The translations under genes and the position numbers were made by a program. Shown one piece after another: positions 8,693-21,666 of a stretch of DNA of 64,000 bases (position 1 is the stretch's first letter; each line of letters begins with the position of its first letter). Source of the DNA: Micromonospora cremea (GTDB lineage Bacteria > Actinomycetota > Actinomycetes > Mycobacteriales > Micromonosporaceae); contig NZ_FSQT01000002.1 in assembly GCF_900143515.1 (NCBI RefSeq), forward strand, positions 2,853,501 to 2,917,500, in the 5' to 3' direction. The notes beneath the pieces are model-generated. The model ran no database searches and had not been told where the DNA came from. It saw nothing but the letters and a program-made list of their open reading frames with translations.

Positions 8693-9600
8693 CCACCCCC
8701 GCGGCTTACCGGGTCTCCCATCTGGACGCGCTGGAGGCGGAGAGCGTCTTCGTGATGCGCGAGGTGGTCGCCGAGATGGAGCGCCCGGTGCTGCTCTTCT
8801 CCGGCGGCAAGGACTCGATCGTCATGCTGCGGCTGGCGCAGAAGGCGTTCGCCCCGGCCAACATCCCCTTCCCGGTCATGCATGTGGACACCGGGCACAA
8901 CTTCCCCGAGGTCCTGGAATACCGCGACCAGCGGGTCGCCGAGCTGGGGTTGCAACTCGTCGTGGCGAGCGTGCCGGAGGCGCTGGCCAGCGGACTGGTC
9001 CGGGAGTCCGGCGACGGGATGCGCAACCGGATCCAGACGCCGGTGCTGCTGGAAGCGGTGGAGAAGCACCGCTTCGACGCGCTGTTCGGTGGTGCCCGTC
9101 GGGACGAGGAGAAGGCCCGGGCCAAGGAGCGGGTGTTCAGCTTCCGCGACGAGTTCGGTCAGTGGGACCCGAAGAACCAGCGGCCCGAGCTGTGGTCGCT
9201 GTACAACGGCCGGCACCACCCGGGCGAGTCGATCCGGGTCTTCCCACTGTCCAACTGGACCGAGCTGGACGTGTGGCACTACATCGCCCGGGAGCGGATC
9301 CCGCTGCCGTCGATCTACTACGCGCACGAGCGTGAGGTGATCGAGCGGGACGGGATGTTCTACGCGGTCAACGAGTTCTTCCGTCCCCGGGCGGGTGAGG
9401 AGCGCTTCAAGGCGCAGGTGCGCTACCGCACCGTGGGCGACGCCTCGTGCACCGCGGCGGTCCGCTCGGACGCGGACACCGTGGAGAAGGTCATCGAGGA
9501 GGTGGCGGCCACCCGGATCACCGAGCGCGGCGCCACCCGTGGTGACGACCGGGTCAGCGAGGCCGCCATGGAGGACCGCAAGCGGGAGGGCTACTTCTGA
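8689..9600 (+). CDS. cysD: Sulfate adenylyltransferase subunit 2 (CysD)
   Basis: Small subunit of ATP sulfurylase; makes adenosine-5'-phosphosulfate from ATP and sulfate, driven by CysN GTPase. The PP-loop SGGKDS is at residues 38-43, and GGARRDEEKARAKERVFSFRD and the C-terminal RKREGYF are characteristic. The start is ATG 8689 (303 aa). Its stop overlaps the cysN ATG by one base, so the subunits are translationally coupled. Confidence 0.96.
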   Translation: MTTPAAYRVSHLDALEAESVFVMREVVAEMERPVLLFSGGKDSIVMLRLAQKAFAPANIPFPVMHVDTGHNFPEVLEYRDQRVAELGLQLVVASVPEALASGLVRESGDGMRNRIQTPVLLEAVEKHRFDALFGGARRDEEKARAKERVFSFRDEFGQWDPKNQRPELWSLYNGRHHPGESIRVFPLSNWTELDVWHYIARERIPLPSIYYAHEREVIERDGMFYAVNEFFRPRAGEERFKAQVRYRTVGDASCTAAVRSDADTVEKVIEEVAATRITERGATRGDDRVSEAAMEDRKREGYF

Positions 9601-10895
9601 TGACCACCGAGATCGTGGCCCCGGTTCCCGAAGCCCGGCCGATGGACCTGCTGCGGTTCGCCACCGCCGGCAGCGTGGACGACGGCAAGTCGACCCTGAT
9701 CGGCCGGTTGCTCTACGACACCAAGTCGCTCTTCACCGACCAGCTCGCCGCGGTGGAGGCGGTCAGCGCGGCCCGCGGGGACGAGTACACCAACCTGGCG
9801 CTGCTCACCGACGGCCTGCGCGCCGAGCGGGAGCAGGGCATCACCATCGACGTGGCGTACCGGTACTTCGCCACGCCGCGGCGCAAGTTCATCATCGCCG
9901 ACACCCCCGGGCACATCCAGTACACCCGCAACATGGTCACCGGGGCGTCCACCGCCGACCTGGCGCTGATCCTGGTGGACGCGCGCAAGGGCCTGGTCGA
10001 GCAGTCCCGCCGGCACGCGTTCCTCTGCTCCCTGCTGCGGGTCCCGCACCTGGTCCTCTGCGTCAACAAGATGGACCTGGTGGACTGGTCGCAGGAGGTC
10101 TACGAGCGGATCGCCGACGAGTTCACCGCGTTCGCCGCGAAGCTCGACGTGCCGGACCTGACCGTGGTGCCCATCTCCGCGCTGCGTGGCGACAACATCG
10201 TCACCAGGTCGGAGAACATGTCGTGGTACGAGGGCCCGTCGTTGCTGCACCACCTGGAGCGGGTGCACATCGCCAGCGACCGCAACCTGGTCGACGTCCG
10301 GTTCCCGGTGCAGTACGTGATCCGGCCGCAGTCCACCACGGTCACCGACTATCGCGGCTACGCCGGCCAGGTCGCCTCCGGCGTGCTGAAGCCGGGCGAC
10401 GAGGTGATGGTGCTGCCGTCCGGCTTCACCAGCCGGATCGCCGCGGTGGAGACCGCCGACGGGCCGGTCGCGGAGGCGTTCCCACCGATGTCGGTCACGG
10501 TACGGCTGGCCGACGAGATCGACATCTCCCGGGGTGACCTGATCTGCCGGCCGAACAACGCGCCGGCGGTGGCCCAGGACATCGAGGCGATGGTCTGCTG
10601 GATGGACGAGACCCGCCCGTTGCAGGTCGGCGGCCGGTACGCCATCAAGCACACCACCCGGTCGGCGCGGGCGATCGTGCGCGGGCTGCACTACCGGCTG
10701 GACGTCAACTCGCTGCACCGCGACGAGTCGGCCGACGCGCTGCGGCTCAACGAGATCGGCCGCGTGCGGCTGCGCACCACGGTCCCGTTGCTGGCGGACG
10801 AGTACCGGCGTAACCGGACCACCGGTGGTTTCGTCATCATCGACGAGGCCACCAACCGCACCGTCGGCGCCGGCATGATCGTCGAAGCCAGCTGA
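9600..10895 (+). CDS. cysN: Sulfate adenylyltransferase subunit 1 (CysN GTPase)
   Basis: EF-Tu-like GTPase that powers sulfate activation with CysD. G1 GSVDDGKST is at about residues 24-32, G3 DTPGH and G4 NKMD are intact, and beta-barrel domains fill residues 230-431. At 431 aa it has no C-terminal APS kinase, so a separate cysC must exist elsewhere if PAPS is made. ATG 9600 overlaps the cysD TGA. A 17-bp hairpin follows. Confidence 0.96.
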   Translation: MTTEIVAPVPEARPMDLLRFATAGSVDDGKSTLIGRLLYDTKSLFTDQLAAVEAVSAARGDEYTNLALLTDGLRAEREQGITIDVAYRYFATPRRKFIIADTPGHIQYTRNMVTGASTADLALILVDARKGLVEQSRRHAFLCSLLRVPHLVLCVNKMDLVDWSQEVYERIADEFTAFAAKLDVPDLTVVPISALRGDNIVTRSENMSWYEGPSLLHHLERVHIASDRNLVDVRFPVQYVIRPQSTTVTDYRGYAGQVASGVLKPGDEVMVLPSGFTSRIAAVETADGPVAEAFPPMSVTVRLADEIDISRGDLICRPNNAPAVAQDIEAMVCWMDETRPLQVGGRYAIKHTTRSARAIVRGLHYRLDVNSLHRDESADALRLNEIGRVRLRTTVPLLADEYRRNRTTGGFVIIDEATNRTVGAGMIVEAS

Positions 10896-10934
10896 CCAGG
10901 GCTCCGGTTCCCGGCAACATCACGCTCGATCCAT

Positions 10935-10972
10935 GAAGTAGTGGCCTCGCCCCTCGGCGAGGCCACTACTTC
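10935..10972. terminator. Bidirectional terminator between cysN and galK
   Basis: A perfect 17-bp stem, GAAGTAGTGGCCTCGCC and its complement, with a CCTC loop sits between two convergent genes. It is among the strongest hairpins in the window and reads as a terminator from both sides. Confidence 0.85.
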
Positions 10973-11016
10973 CATGAACGAGCACGATCTCTACCCCTGG
11001 TAGGTGTGGGGTGGGG

Positions 11017-12186
11017 TCAGTCGAGGCGGGTGGCGCCGGGGGCGGGGAGGACCGTGAGGGTGCCCGGCGCGGTGAAGCCACGCTCGGCGTAGGCGGCGGT
11101 CACGGCGGCGGCGACCCCGTCGGCCCGATCCGTGTTCACGAGGGCGAGGACGCACCCGCCGAAGCCGCCGCCGGTCATCCGGGCGCCCAGCGCGCCGGCG
11201 GCCAGCGCCGCCTCGACCGCGGTGTCGATCTCGGGCACGGTGATCTCGAAGTCGTCGCGCATCGAGACGTGCGAGGCGGTGAGCAGCGGGCCGATGTCCC
11301 GGACCCGGCCGGCGCGTAGCAGCGCCACCGTGTCCAGCACCCGCTGGTCCTCGGTGACCACGTGCCGGACCCGCCGCCGGGTCTCCTCGTCGTCGAGCCG
11401 GGCGAGCGCGGCGTCGAGCTGGTCGACGGCCACGTCGCGCAGCGCGGGGACGCCGAGCGACTTGGCCGCCGCCTCGCAGGACCGGCGGCGGGCGGCGTAC
11501 TCCCCGTCGGCGTGCCGGTGCGGAGCCCGGCTGTCGATGACCAGCACGGCCAGCCCGGCGGCGTCCAGGTCGAACGGGATGTGCTCGACGGACTCGTCAC
11601 GGCAGTCGAGGAACAGGGCGTGCCCGGCGCGGCAGCGGATCACGGCGGACTGGTCCATGATCCCGGTCGGCGCGCCGACGTAGACGTTCTCCGCCCGCTG
11701 CGCCAGCCGGGGCTGCCGCTCGGCGGGCAGCGCCAGCACTCCGAGGTCGAGCAGCGCGGCGAGCACGGCCGACTCCAGCGCGGCCGAGGAGGAGAGACCG
11801 GAGCCCAGTGGCACGTCCGAGGTGATCGCCAGCCGGGCGCCGGGCACCGGGTGACCGGCCTCGCGCAGCGCCCAGACCACACCGGCCACGTACGCGCCCC
11901 AGCCGGTGACCCGGCCCGGCTCGGCGACGTCCTCCGCCCCGAAGGTGATCGTCTCGTCGGAGAGCTCGGACCAGACCGTCCACCGCTCGCCGTCCTGCCG
12001 GTCGGCGGCGACGACGGTCCGCAGTGGCAGCGCGAAGGGCAGCACGAACCCGTCGTTGTAGTCGGTGTGCTCGCCGATCAGATTGACTCGCCCGGGAGCC
12101 GCCCAGCGGCCGGCGGCCGGGTCGCCGTACTGCGCGATGAAGCCGGCGGCGGCCCGCTCGGCGACGTCACCGGTCGGCTGGATCAT
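11017..12186 (-). CDS. galK: Galactokinase
   Basis: GHMP kinase, phosphorylates galactose at C1 for the Leloir pathway. Signatures are GRVNLIGEHTDYNDG (substrate loop near residue 30), GSGLSSSAALE (ATP loop) and GARMTGGGFGGC near the C-terminus. Starting at ATG 12186 gives 389 aa. The ATG overlaps the galE stop as ATGA, so galE-galK are coupled. A longer in-frame start inside galE was rejected. galT was not found nearby. Confidence 0.95.
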   Translation of the reverse strand: MIQPTGDVAERAAAGFIAQYGDPAAGRWAAPGRVNLIGEHTDYNDGFVLPFALPLRTVVAADRQDGERWTVWSELSDETITFGAEDVAEPGRVTGWGAYVAGVVWALREAGHPVPGARLAITSDVPLGSGLSSSAALESAVLAALLDLGVLALPAERQPRLAQRAENVYVGAPTGIMDQSAVIRCRAGHALFLDCRDESVEHIPFDLDAAGLAVLVIDSRAPHRHADGEYAARRRSCEAAAKSLGVPALRDVAVDQLDAALARLDDEETRRRVRHVVTEDQRVLDTVALLRAGRVRDIGPLLTASHVSMRDDFEITVPEIDTAVEAALAAGALGARMTGGGFGGCVLALVNTDRADGVAAAVTAAYAERGFTAPGTLTVLPAPGATRLD

Positions 12187-13166
12187 GACTGCTCCAGGAC
12201 GTGCGTGCGGTAGAAGGCCCAGGCGTCCCCGACCATGTCGTGCAGGGTCGGCTTCTGCGGCACCCAACCGAGCTCGTCACGGGCCAGTGTGGAGGAGGCG
12301 ACCAGCTCGGCCGGGTCGCCCTCGCGGCGCGGCGCCACCTCGACCGGCAGTGCGTGCCCGGTGACCTCGCGGACGACGTCGACCACCTGCCGGTTGGTGA
12401 AGCCGTTGCCGTTGCCCAGGTTGTAGATCCGGTGCTGGCCCGCGGTCGCCGCGTCCAGCGCCAGCAGGTGGGCCCGGGCCAGGTCGGCGACGTGGATGTA
12501 GTCGCGGACGCAGGTGCCGTCCACGGTGGGGTAGTCGTCGCCGAAGAGCTGGAGCTTCCCCCGCCGGCCGGCGGCGACCTCCAACGCGATCGGGATCAGG
12601 TGCGTCTCCGGGTCGTGCCGCTCGCCGAGCGCGACGTCACCGGCGAGGTGCGCGCCGGCCACGTTGAAGTAGCGCAGCGACACGGCGGCCAGCCCGTGGG
12701 CGATCGTCTCGGAGGTGAGCGCCATGTCGACGGCGAGCTTGGTGGCGCCGTACGTGTTGGTGGGCGCCTTGACCGCGGTCTCCGGGATGGGCAGCTCGGT
12801 GGGGTTGCCGTAGACGGCGGCGGTGGAGGAGAAGACCATCCGCGGCACCCCGGCGGCCCGGACCGCGTCGATCAGGGCTAACGTGCCGACCGTGTTGGTC
12901 TGCCAGTACAGCTCCGGCTTGACCATCGACTCGCCGGCGGCGATCAGCGCGGCGAAGTGCAGCACCCCGTCGAAGCCGGCGTCGGGGGTGACGATCCGCG
13001 CGGCGTCGTGGATGGACGCCCCGACGTGGGTCGCGTCCGGAGCGAGCGCCTCGCGGTGGCCGGTGCGCAGATCGTCCAGGACCACCACCTCGTGACCCGC
13101 GTCGAGCAGCATCCGGGTCACCACGCTGCCGATGAAGCCGGCGCCCCCGGTGACGAGCAGTTTCAC
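12183..13166 (-). CDS. galE: UDP-glucose 4-epimerase
   Basis: Extended SDR enzyme interconverting UDP-Glc and UDP-Gal. The NAD-binding TGGAGFIGS is at residues 6-14 and the catalytic YGATK follows SSTAAVYG at mid-protein. At 327 aa it is a standard size. It is the first gene of the galE-galK unit transcribed leftwards. Its promoter would lie in the unusually AT-rich stretch at 13255-13300, which also carries TAATC-N6-GATTA. Confidence 0.95.
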   Translation of the reverse strand: MKLLVTGGAGFIGSVVTRMLLDAGHEVVVLDDLRTGHREALAPDATHVGASIHDAARIVTPDAGFDGVLHFAALIAAGESMVKPELYWQTNTVGTLALIDAVRAAGVPRMVFSSTAAVYGNPTELPIPETAVKAPTNTYGATKLAVDMALTSETIAHGLAAVSLRYFNVAGAHLAGDVALGERHDPETHLIPIALEVAAGRRGKLQLFGDDYPTVDGTCVRDYIHVADLARAHLLALDAATAGQHRIYNLGNGNGFTNRQVVDVVREVTGHALPVEVAPRREGDPAELVASSTLARDELGWVPQKPTLHDMVGDAWAFYRTHVLEQS

Positions 13167-13347
13167 GTCGTTGCCTCCTGCCTGGCCCGCCCGGGACGTG
13201 GCCTCGGTGAATCACCCTACGGCGGCGCGTGGTGTGCCTCGACCGATCACGCCGCCATCCCTATTCCATCATAATCTCTCACGATTAAACAGAGCCGAAC
13301 ATTCCGTCCGGTCCGAGCGAACCCCGGTGCGGCGGGCCGCCGATGTC

Positions 13348-13353
13348 TACCAT
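13348..13353 (+). promoter_or_regulatory. -10 element of a probable leaderless transcript
   Basis: TACCAT lies 7 nt before ATG 13361, the spacing expected of a leaderless actinobacterial transcript. This favours ATG 13361 over the ATG at 13343, which would lie upstream of the -10 box. Confidence 0.45.
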
Positions 13354-13360
13354 CTCTGTC

Positions 13361-15566
<2,206 letters not shown>

Positions 15567-15579
15567 CGCCACGGGACAG

Positions 15580-16161
15580 GTGGGCGGGTCGGTGGCCGAA
15601 GGGGCGGCGCGGAGCGTGGATCGCAGTGGTGGGGTGCCGCCGACCGGTGACACCATCCAGATCGGCATCGCGGTGGACATCCCGGAGCCGTGGGGGGCCC
15701 AGCTCACCCGGCGGCGGGTCGAGGCCGGTGACCCGCTGGCCGTACCCGCGCACGTGACGCTGCTCGGGCCCACCGAGATCCCGACCGCCAACCTGCCGAC
15801 CGTCGAGCGGCACCTCGCCAGCGTCGCCGCCGCGCACCTGCCGTTCACGCTGCACCTGCGGGGCACCGGCACGTTCCGCCCGGTGACCCAGGTGGTGTTC
15901 GTGGCGGTGGCCGCCGGGATCAGCGAGTGCGAACTGCTCGCCTCCGCCATCGCCGCGACGCCGGGCCTGCACCGCCAGACCCGGTTCCCGTACCATCCGC
16001 ACGTCACCGTGGCGCAGGACGTGGCACCCGAGGCGCTGGACAAGGCGTACGAGGATCTGGCCGACTTCTCCGCGATGTTCGAGGTCGACGCGTTCACCCT
16101 GTTCTCGCACAGCGGGCAGGCCCGGTGGCAGCCGCGTCGGGACTTCCGCCTCGGCGGCTGA
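15580..16161 (+). CDS. 2'-5' RNA ligase superfamily protein
   Basis: Two HxT phosphoesterase motifs, HVTLLG (about residue 58) and HPHVTVAQD (about 138), define the LigT/2H fold. These proteins ligate or hydrolyse 2'-5' bonds or cyclic phosphates; the physiological substrate in actinobacteria is unknown. It begins 14 bp after trpS and is probably co-transcribed. GTG 15580 is used, but a GTG 12 bases downstream would also be acceptable. Confidence 0.8.
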   Translation: MGGSVAEGAARSVDRSGGVPPTGDTIQIGIAVDIPEPWGAQLTRRRVEAGDPLAVPAHVTLLGPTEIPTANLPTVERHLASVAAAHLPFTLHLRGTGTFRPVTQVVFVAVAAGISECELLASAIAATPGLHRQTRFPYHPHVTVAQDVAPEALDKAYEDLADFSAMFEVDAFTLFSHSGQARWQPRRDFRLGG

Positions 16162-16240
16162 CCGGACGGCGACGCGCCGCCCGGCGAGCACGGCGAGCCG
16201 GTTGCCACCACGGCGGCGGGAGATCGGCGAGGATGACCGC

Positions 16241-17164
16241 GTGAACGTGATCGGCCGGATCGAGGCGGGCATCGACCGCTGGGTGAGCGCCGCGCGCTGC
16301 CGGTCGGGCCTCTTCGACCACGTGTGGCGAGCCGGCGCGCTCTACGCCGAGGTGCTGGCCGGGCGGCTGGCGGCGGCGATCGCCTACTACGGCTTCTTCG
16401 CGGTGTTCGCCCTCGCGCTGGTCGCGTACTCCATCTTCGGTGCGATCCTCGAGGACAACGACGAGGTCAGCGCGGCGGCGGCCGGGTTCCTTAAGGAGAA
16501 CCTGCCGTTCCTGGACGCGCAGCAGATCGCCAACTCCAGTGGAACGGTCGGTGTGGTCGGCCTCGTCATCCTGGTCTTCACTGGGATCGGCTGGGTGGAG
16601 GCGATCCGCTCCTCGCAGCGGTTGATGTACCGGCTCAACCAGCAGCCCGGCAACCTGGTGATCCGGCGGCTGGTCGACCTGGGGGTGATGGTCGGCGTCT
16701 TCGTGCTGCTCGGTGTCTCGGTGGCGGCGGTGGACGCGTTGGAATCCCTGCTGCGTTTCCTGCTGCGCAGCACCGGCTCGGTCGGCCTGACCACGATCAG
16801 CGCCGTGTTCAGCGTGCTGATCAACGCCGTGCTCGCCACCGCACTGCTGCTCGCGGTGCCCCGGCTGCGGGTGAGCCGGTCCCGGCTGCGCCCGGTGGTG
16901 GTGCTGGTCGCGATCGGCATCACGTTGCTGAACACGGTCGGGCGGTACTACGTGGTGCGTACCGAGCGGAACCCGGCGTACACGGTGGTGGCCGGCGCCG
17001 TCGGCCTGCTGCTCTACCTCTATCTGCTCAACCAGCTGGTGCTGTTCGGGGCGGCGCTCCTCGCGACCAGCACCCGCGGGCGGGTGGTCGACCTGGCCGA
17101 GGGCGCCCCGCCGGCGAATCTCGACGAGGACACCGATCCCGGTACGCCGGGCGGCGCGGGCTGA
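16241..17164 (+). CDS. YihY/BrkB-family integral membrane protein
   Basis: Polytopic membrane protein with about six hydrophobic helices, including LAAAIAYYGFFAVFALALVAYSIFG and LVDLGVMVGVFVLLGVSVAAV (given here only as markers). The family was once called RNase BN, and its function is unresolved. GTG 16241 (MNVIGRIEAGID) is preferred: GGCGAGGA lies about 8 nt upstream. The TGATG overlap with the following GntR gene implies coupling. The C-terminus is acidic and cytosolic. Confidence 0.82.
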   Translation: MNVIGRIEAGIDRWVSAARCRSGLFDHVWRAGALYAEVLAGRLAAAIAYYGFFAVFALALVAYSIFGAILEDNDEVSAAAAGFLKENLPFLDAQQIANSSGTVGVVGLVILVFTGIGWVEAIRSSQRLMYRLNQQPGNLVIRRLVDLGVMVGVFVLLGVSVAAVDALESLLRFLLRSTGSVGLTTISAVFSVLINAVLATALLLAVPRLRVSRSRLRPVVVLVAIGITLLNTVGRYYVVRTERNPAYTVVAGAVGLLLYLYLLNQLVLFGAALLATSTRGRVVDLAEGAPPANLDEDTDPGTPGGAG

Positions 17165-17550
17165 TGGCGGAAGGTGCGCAGATGCTGATCTCGGTCGACC
17201 CGGACTCGTCGGTGGCGCCGTACGAGCAGGTGCGCGGGCAGCTCGCCGAGCTGATCGGCGACGGCCGGTTGCCGGTGGGCAGCCGTCTGCCCACCGTCCG
17301 ACAGCTCGCCGCCGACCTGCGGCTGGCGGCGAACACGGTGGCCCGGGCGTACCGGGAGCTGGAGGCGGCCGGGCTGCTGGAGACCCGGGGGCGTAACGGC
17401 ACCTTCGTCGCCCCCGGCCGGGACGACGCCGTCGACCGCCTGCACCGGGCGGCGGCCGCTTACGCGTCCGAGGCCGTCCGGCTCGGCGTGCCGCCGGCCA
17501 CCGCGCTCGCCCTGGTCCGCGCCGCCCTGGACGCCGCCCGTCCCGGCTGA
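17164..17550 (+). CDS. GntR-family regulator, short YtrA type
   Basis: 128 aa with an N-terminal winged helix (about residues 8-78: YEQVRGQLAELI, RLPTVRQLAADLRLAANTVARAYRELE) and only a short helical C-terminus, as in the YtrA subfamily. Such regulators usually control a neighbouring transport operon. Here the start overlaps the YihY stop, so the membrane protein may be in its circuit. The effector is unknown. Confidence 0.85.
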   Translation: MAEGAQMLISVDPDSSVAPYEQVRGQLAELIGDGRLPVGSRLPTVRQLAADLRLAANTVARAYRELEAAGLLETRGRNGTFVAPGRDDAVDRLHRAAAAYASEAVRLGVPPATALALVRAALDAARPG

Positions 17551-17643
17551 CCGGAGCCGGATCGGGCGCCGGACGGGCGACAACTGAGGCGAACGGGGTC
17601 GCCGCTCGCGTTGGCGGACCATGATGGGCCGGTGGGCGCACTC

Positions 17644-18069
17644 ATGACACTGGACCTGCCGGCCGACTCGCCGATGCTCGGCCTGCCGTGGATCATCACC
17701 TTCGGCCCGCTCGGTGAACTCGACGAGTGGGAGCCGGTGGTCTGCGGGCCGTACGAGCGGCCGCACGCGTTGGCACTGGCCGAGGCGGTGGTGGCTGAGG
17801 AGCAGCTGATCGCGGTTGTGGAACCGCTGCTGCCGGCGCTGTCCGCCGACGAGATCCGCAGCGAGATCGCCGCCGCGCAGGTCGCCGCCGAGGACGAGGC
17901 CCGGCAGGTCGAGGGGGCTGACCTGTACGGCGACTTCGAGGACGTGATCGACGAGGAGTTGGACGCCGCCGCCGACGAGGCGGGCCATGGCGAACCCGCC
18001 GAGCCGCCGGACGAGGCCGAGGTGCGCGCCGGCTTCACCCGGATCGCGGCGCTGCTCACCGCGAAGTGA
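17644..18069 (+). CDS. Conserved hypothetical protein, acidic
   Basis: Not assigned to a family. ATG 17644 gives 141 aa starting MTLDLPADSPMLGLPW; upstream TTG/GTG codons are possible. The N-terminal half (GLPWIITFGPLGELDEWEPVVCGPYERPHALALAEAVV) looks globular and the C-terminal half is a long acidic Ala/Glu/Asp helix. There are no membrane segments. It lies between a GntR gene and a convergent VOC gene. Confidence 0.6.
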   Translation: MTLDLPADSPMLGLPWIITFGPLGELDEWEPVVCGPYERPHALALAEAVVAEEQLIAVVEPLLPALSADEIRSEIAAAQVAAEDEARQVEGADLYGDFEDVIDEELDAAADEAGHGEPAEPPDEAEVRAGFTRIAALLTAK

Positions 18070-18115
18070 GCGGCTTCGGGCCGGCGACGCCGTGCGCCCG
18101 CCGGTGACGGCGCGG

Positions 18116-18487
18116 TCAGCGGGTCGGCGGGGAGTCCAGCAGGCAGAACTCGTTGCCCTCGGGGTCGGCGAGCACCGTGAACTGCTCGGTCCCGGTCTGC
18201 CCGATGTCGACGTGCCGCGCGCCGAGCCCGATCAGCCGCCGTACCTCGGCCTGCGGGTCACCGTCGGTGGCGAGGTCGAGGTGCAGCCGGTTCTTGCCCC
18301 GCTTCGGCGTGCCGGAGCCCTGCAACCAGACGCTGGGCGCCCCGGCGGAGGGCTGCCCCGGCGGCCAGAGCTTGGCGCTGCCGTCGTCGCCCTGCTCGAT
18401 CTCGTAGCCGAGCGCCGCCGACCAGAACGCGACCATCAGGTCCAGGTCGTCGACGTCGATGGTGCACTGCGCCATCCGTACCACCAT
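18116..18487 (-). CDS. VOC-family (glyoxalase-like) protein
   Basis: 123 aa with two beta-alpha-beta-beta-beta repeats: DVDDLDLMVAFWSAALGYEIE in the first and RLHLDLATDGDPQAEVRRLIGLGARHVDIG with VLADPEGNEFCLLD in the second. This matches the CFP32/glyoxalase-like domain group. Several candidate metal positions (H, E) remain but the substrate is unknown. ATG 18487 is supported by GGAGGT 7 nt upstream. A longer reading exists but lacks a ribosome site. Confidence 0.8.
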   Translation of the reverse strand: MVVRMAQCTIDVDDLDLMVAFWSAALGYEIEQGDDGSAKLWPPGQPSAGAPSVWLQGSGTPKRGKNRLHLDLATDGDPQAEVRRLIGLGARHVDIGQTGTEQFTVLADPEGNEFCLLDSPPTR

Positions 18488-18564
18488 GGGGGTCACCTCC
18501 ACCGCGCGGGTGTCCCGTGCGGTACCCGGGGCGGCTACGGAATACACCTCGGCGCAGACGGACA

Positions 18565-18600
18565 CTGGCGCCACACGGAGCGGACTCCGCGTGGCGCCAG
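18565..18600 (-). terminator. Terminator downstream of the GH13 gene
   Basis: A 16-bp stem with one mismatch (CTGGCGCCAC-A-CGGAG against CTCCG-C-GTGGCGCCAG) and a 4-nt loop lies about 90 bp after the alpha-glucosidase stop on the minus strand, upstream of the VOC gene. Confidence 0.7.
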
Positions 18601-18693
18601 CGCCACCTCACCCCCCACCACAAGGGGCCGGTAGCCCAGTCGCCCGTTGGCGCGGGGCACGACGGACGACCAGGTCGATGACGGGTTACCCGC

Positions 18694-20331
<1,638 letters not shown>

Positions 20332-20450
20332 CGGTTGGCGTTCCCCGTCTGTCTCGGGCCGGGTGCGGTGGCACCCGGCGGGGTGTGGCCGATAACCCGC
20401 GCGGGTGTCTGAGCAATATGCCGGCCGAGCGCTGCAAGAGTCAAGCAGTT

Positions 20451-20460
20451 CTTGCGCAAG
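20451..20460. promoter_or_regulatory. LacI-type operator upstream of the alpha-glucosidase
   Basis: CTTGCGCAAG is a perfect 10-bp palindrome in the 182-bp gap between the repressor and glucosidase genes, with an extra GCAAG half-site at 20434. The same half-site recurs in front of the ABC operon. LacI-family operators centre on CG, as here. Confidence 0.65.
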
Positions 20461-20513
20461 TCAACGCCGAAGTTGCTGCGACAGTTGGCAGCTGGGGGGC
20501 CGTGTGGCGCCGA

Positions 20514-21593
20514 TCAGGCGGGGACGGCCAGCGCCGACGAGCCGGGCCGGCGCCGGTTGGACCCTTCCGCGCCGGGGCGGGCCGGGACGACCGCGGTGGA
20601 GCCACGCACCACCAGCTCCGGGCGGAACAGGTACTCCGAGTGCGGAGCGCCGTGCCCGTTGATCTCGTCCACCAGGGCGCGGACCGCGGCCACCGCCATC
20701 GCGATGACCGGCTGCCGCATGGTGGTCAGCGGAGGGTCGGTGAAGGCCATCAGCGGCGAGTCGTCGTAGCCGACCACGGAGAGATCGCCGGGGACGGTCA
20801 GGCCGCGCTGGCGGGCCGCCCGGATCGCGCCGAGCGCCATCAGATCGGAGCCGCACACCACACCGGTCACGCCGCGGTCCAGCAGCCGGCCGGCCGCGGC
20901 CTCGCCGCCCTCCACGCCGAACAGCGACAGCTCGGCCAGTGGGCCCAGCTCGGCCTCGGCGACGCCGGCCAGCCGGGTCATCGCCGAGCGCCAGCCGGCC
21001 ACCTTGCGCTGCACCGGGACGAACCGGTCGGGGCCGGTGATCAGGCCGATCCGGCGGTGTCCGAGTGCGACCAGATGGGCCACCGCCAGCTCGGCGGCCT
21101 CCCCGTCGTCACAGGAGACGAAGGGGGCGCCGATGCCGGGCACGTACCCGTTGATCATCACGACCGGCAACGGCCGGGCGATCAGCGCCCGGTAGCGGTC
21201 GTGGTTGGCGGCGGTGTCGGCGTGCAGGCCGGAGACGAAGACGATCCCGGAGACCTGCCGGTCCAGCAGCATCTCGACGTACTCGTCCTCGGTGACGCCG
21301 CCGGCGGTCTGGGTGCAGAGCACCGGGGTGAATCCGCTCTGCGCCAGCGTCGACTCGATGACCTGGGCGAAAGCGGGAAAGATCGGGTTGTCCAGCTCCG
21401 GCACCACCAGGCCGACCAGCCCGGCGCTGCGCTTGCGCAGCCGGGCTGGTCGCTCGTAGCCGAGCACGTCGAGGGCGGTGAGGACGGCCTGCCGGGTCTC
21501 GGGGGCCACGCCGGGGCGGTCGTTGAGCACCCGCGACACCGTGGCCTCGCTGACTTCGGCCTGCTGGGCGATGTCGGACAGTCGAGCGCGCAT
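20514..21593 (-). CDS. LacI-family repressor of the alpha-glucoside genes
   Basis: 359 aa. The N-terminal LacI helix-turn-helix with hinge (LSDIAQQAEVSEATVSRVLNDRPGVAPETRQAVLTALDVLGY) is followed by a periplasmic-binding-protein-like sugar-binding core (about residues 60-330, with VPELDNPIFPAFAQVIE and VVGYDDSPLMAFTDPPLTT). A Pro/Arg-rich tail ends it. It is divergent from the ABC operon and upstream of the glucosidase, with candidate sites in both promoters and near its own start, so it probably autoregulates. Confidence 0.92.
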   Translation of the reverse strand: MRARLSDIAQQAEVSEATVSRVLNDRPGVAPETRQAVLTALDVLGYERPARLRKRSAGLVGLVVPELDNPIFPAFAQVIESTLAQSGFTPVLCTQTAGGVTEDEYVEMLLDRQVSGIVFVSGLHADTAANHDRYRALIARPLPVVMINGYVPGIGAPFVSCDDGEAAELAVAHLVALGHRRIGLITGPDRFVPVQRKVAGWRSAMTRLAGVAEAELGPLAELSLFGVEGGEAAAGRLLDRGVTGVVCGSDLMALGAIRAARQRGLTVPGDLSVVGYDDSPLMAFTDPPLTTMRQPVIAMAVAAVRALVDEINGHGAPHSEYLFRPELVVRGSTAVVPARPGAEGSNRRRPGSSALAVPA

Positions 21594-21613
21594 GGCGGCA
21601 CTTTAGCCCACCG

Positions 21614-21666
21614 GCAAGTTTTTGCGGGGCGCTCTGCAAGCCCTTCCATAAGCTGCAACCTCTTGC
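21614..21666. promoter_or_regulatory. Operator array between the LacI gene and the ABC operon
   Basis: GCAAGTTTTTGC (21614-21625) and GCAACCTCTTGC (21655-21666) are inverted repeats of GCAA-N4-TTGC with centres 41 bp apart, about four helical turns. A further GCAAG lies at 21636-21640 and another at 21719-21723. Placement between divergent genes suits repression of both. Confidence 0.6.
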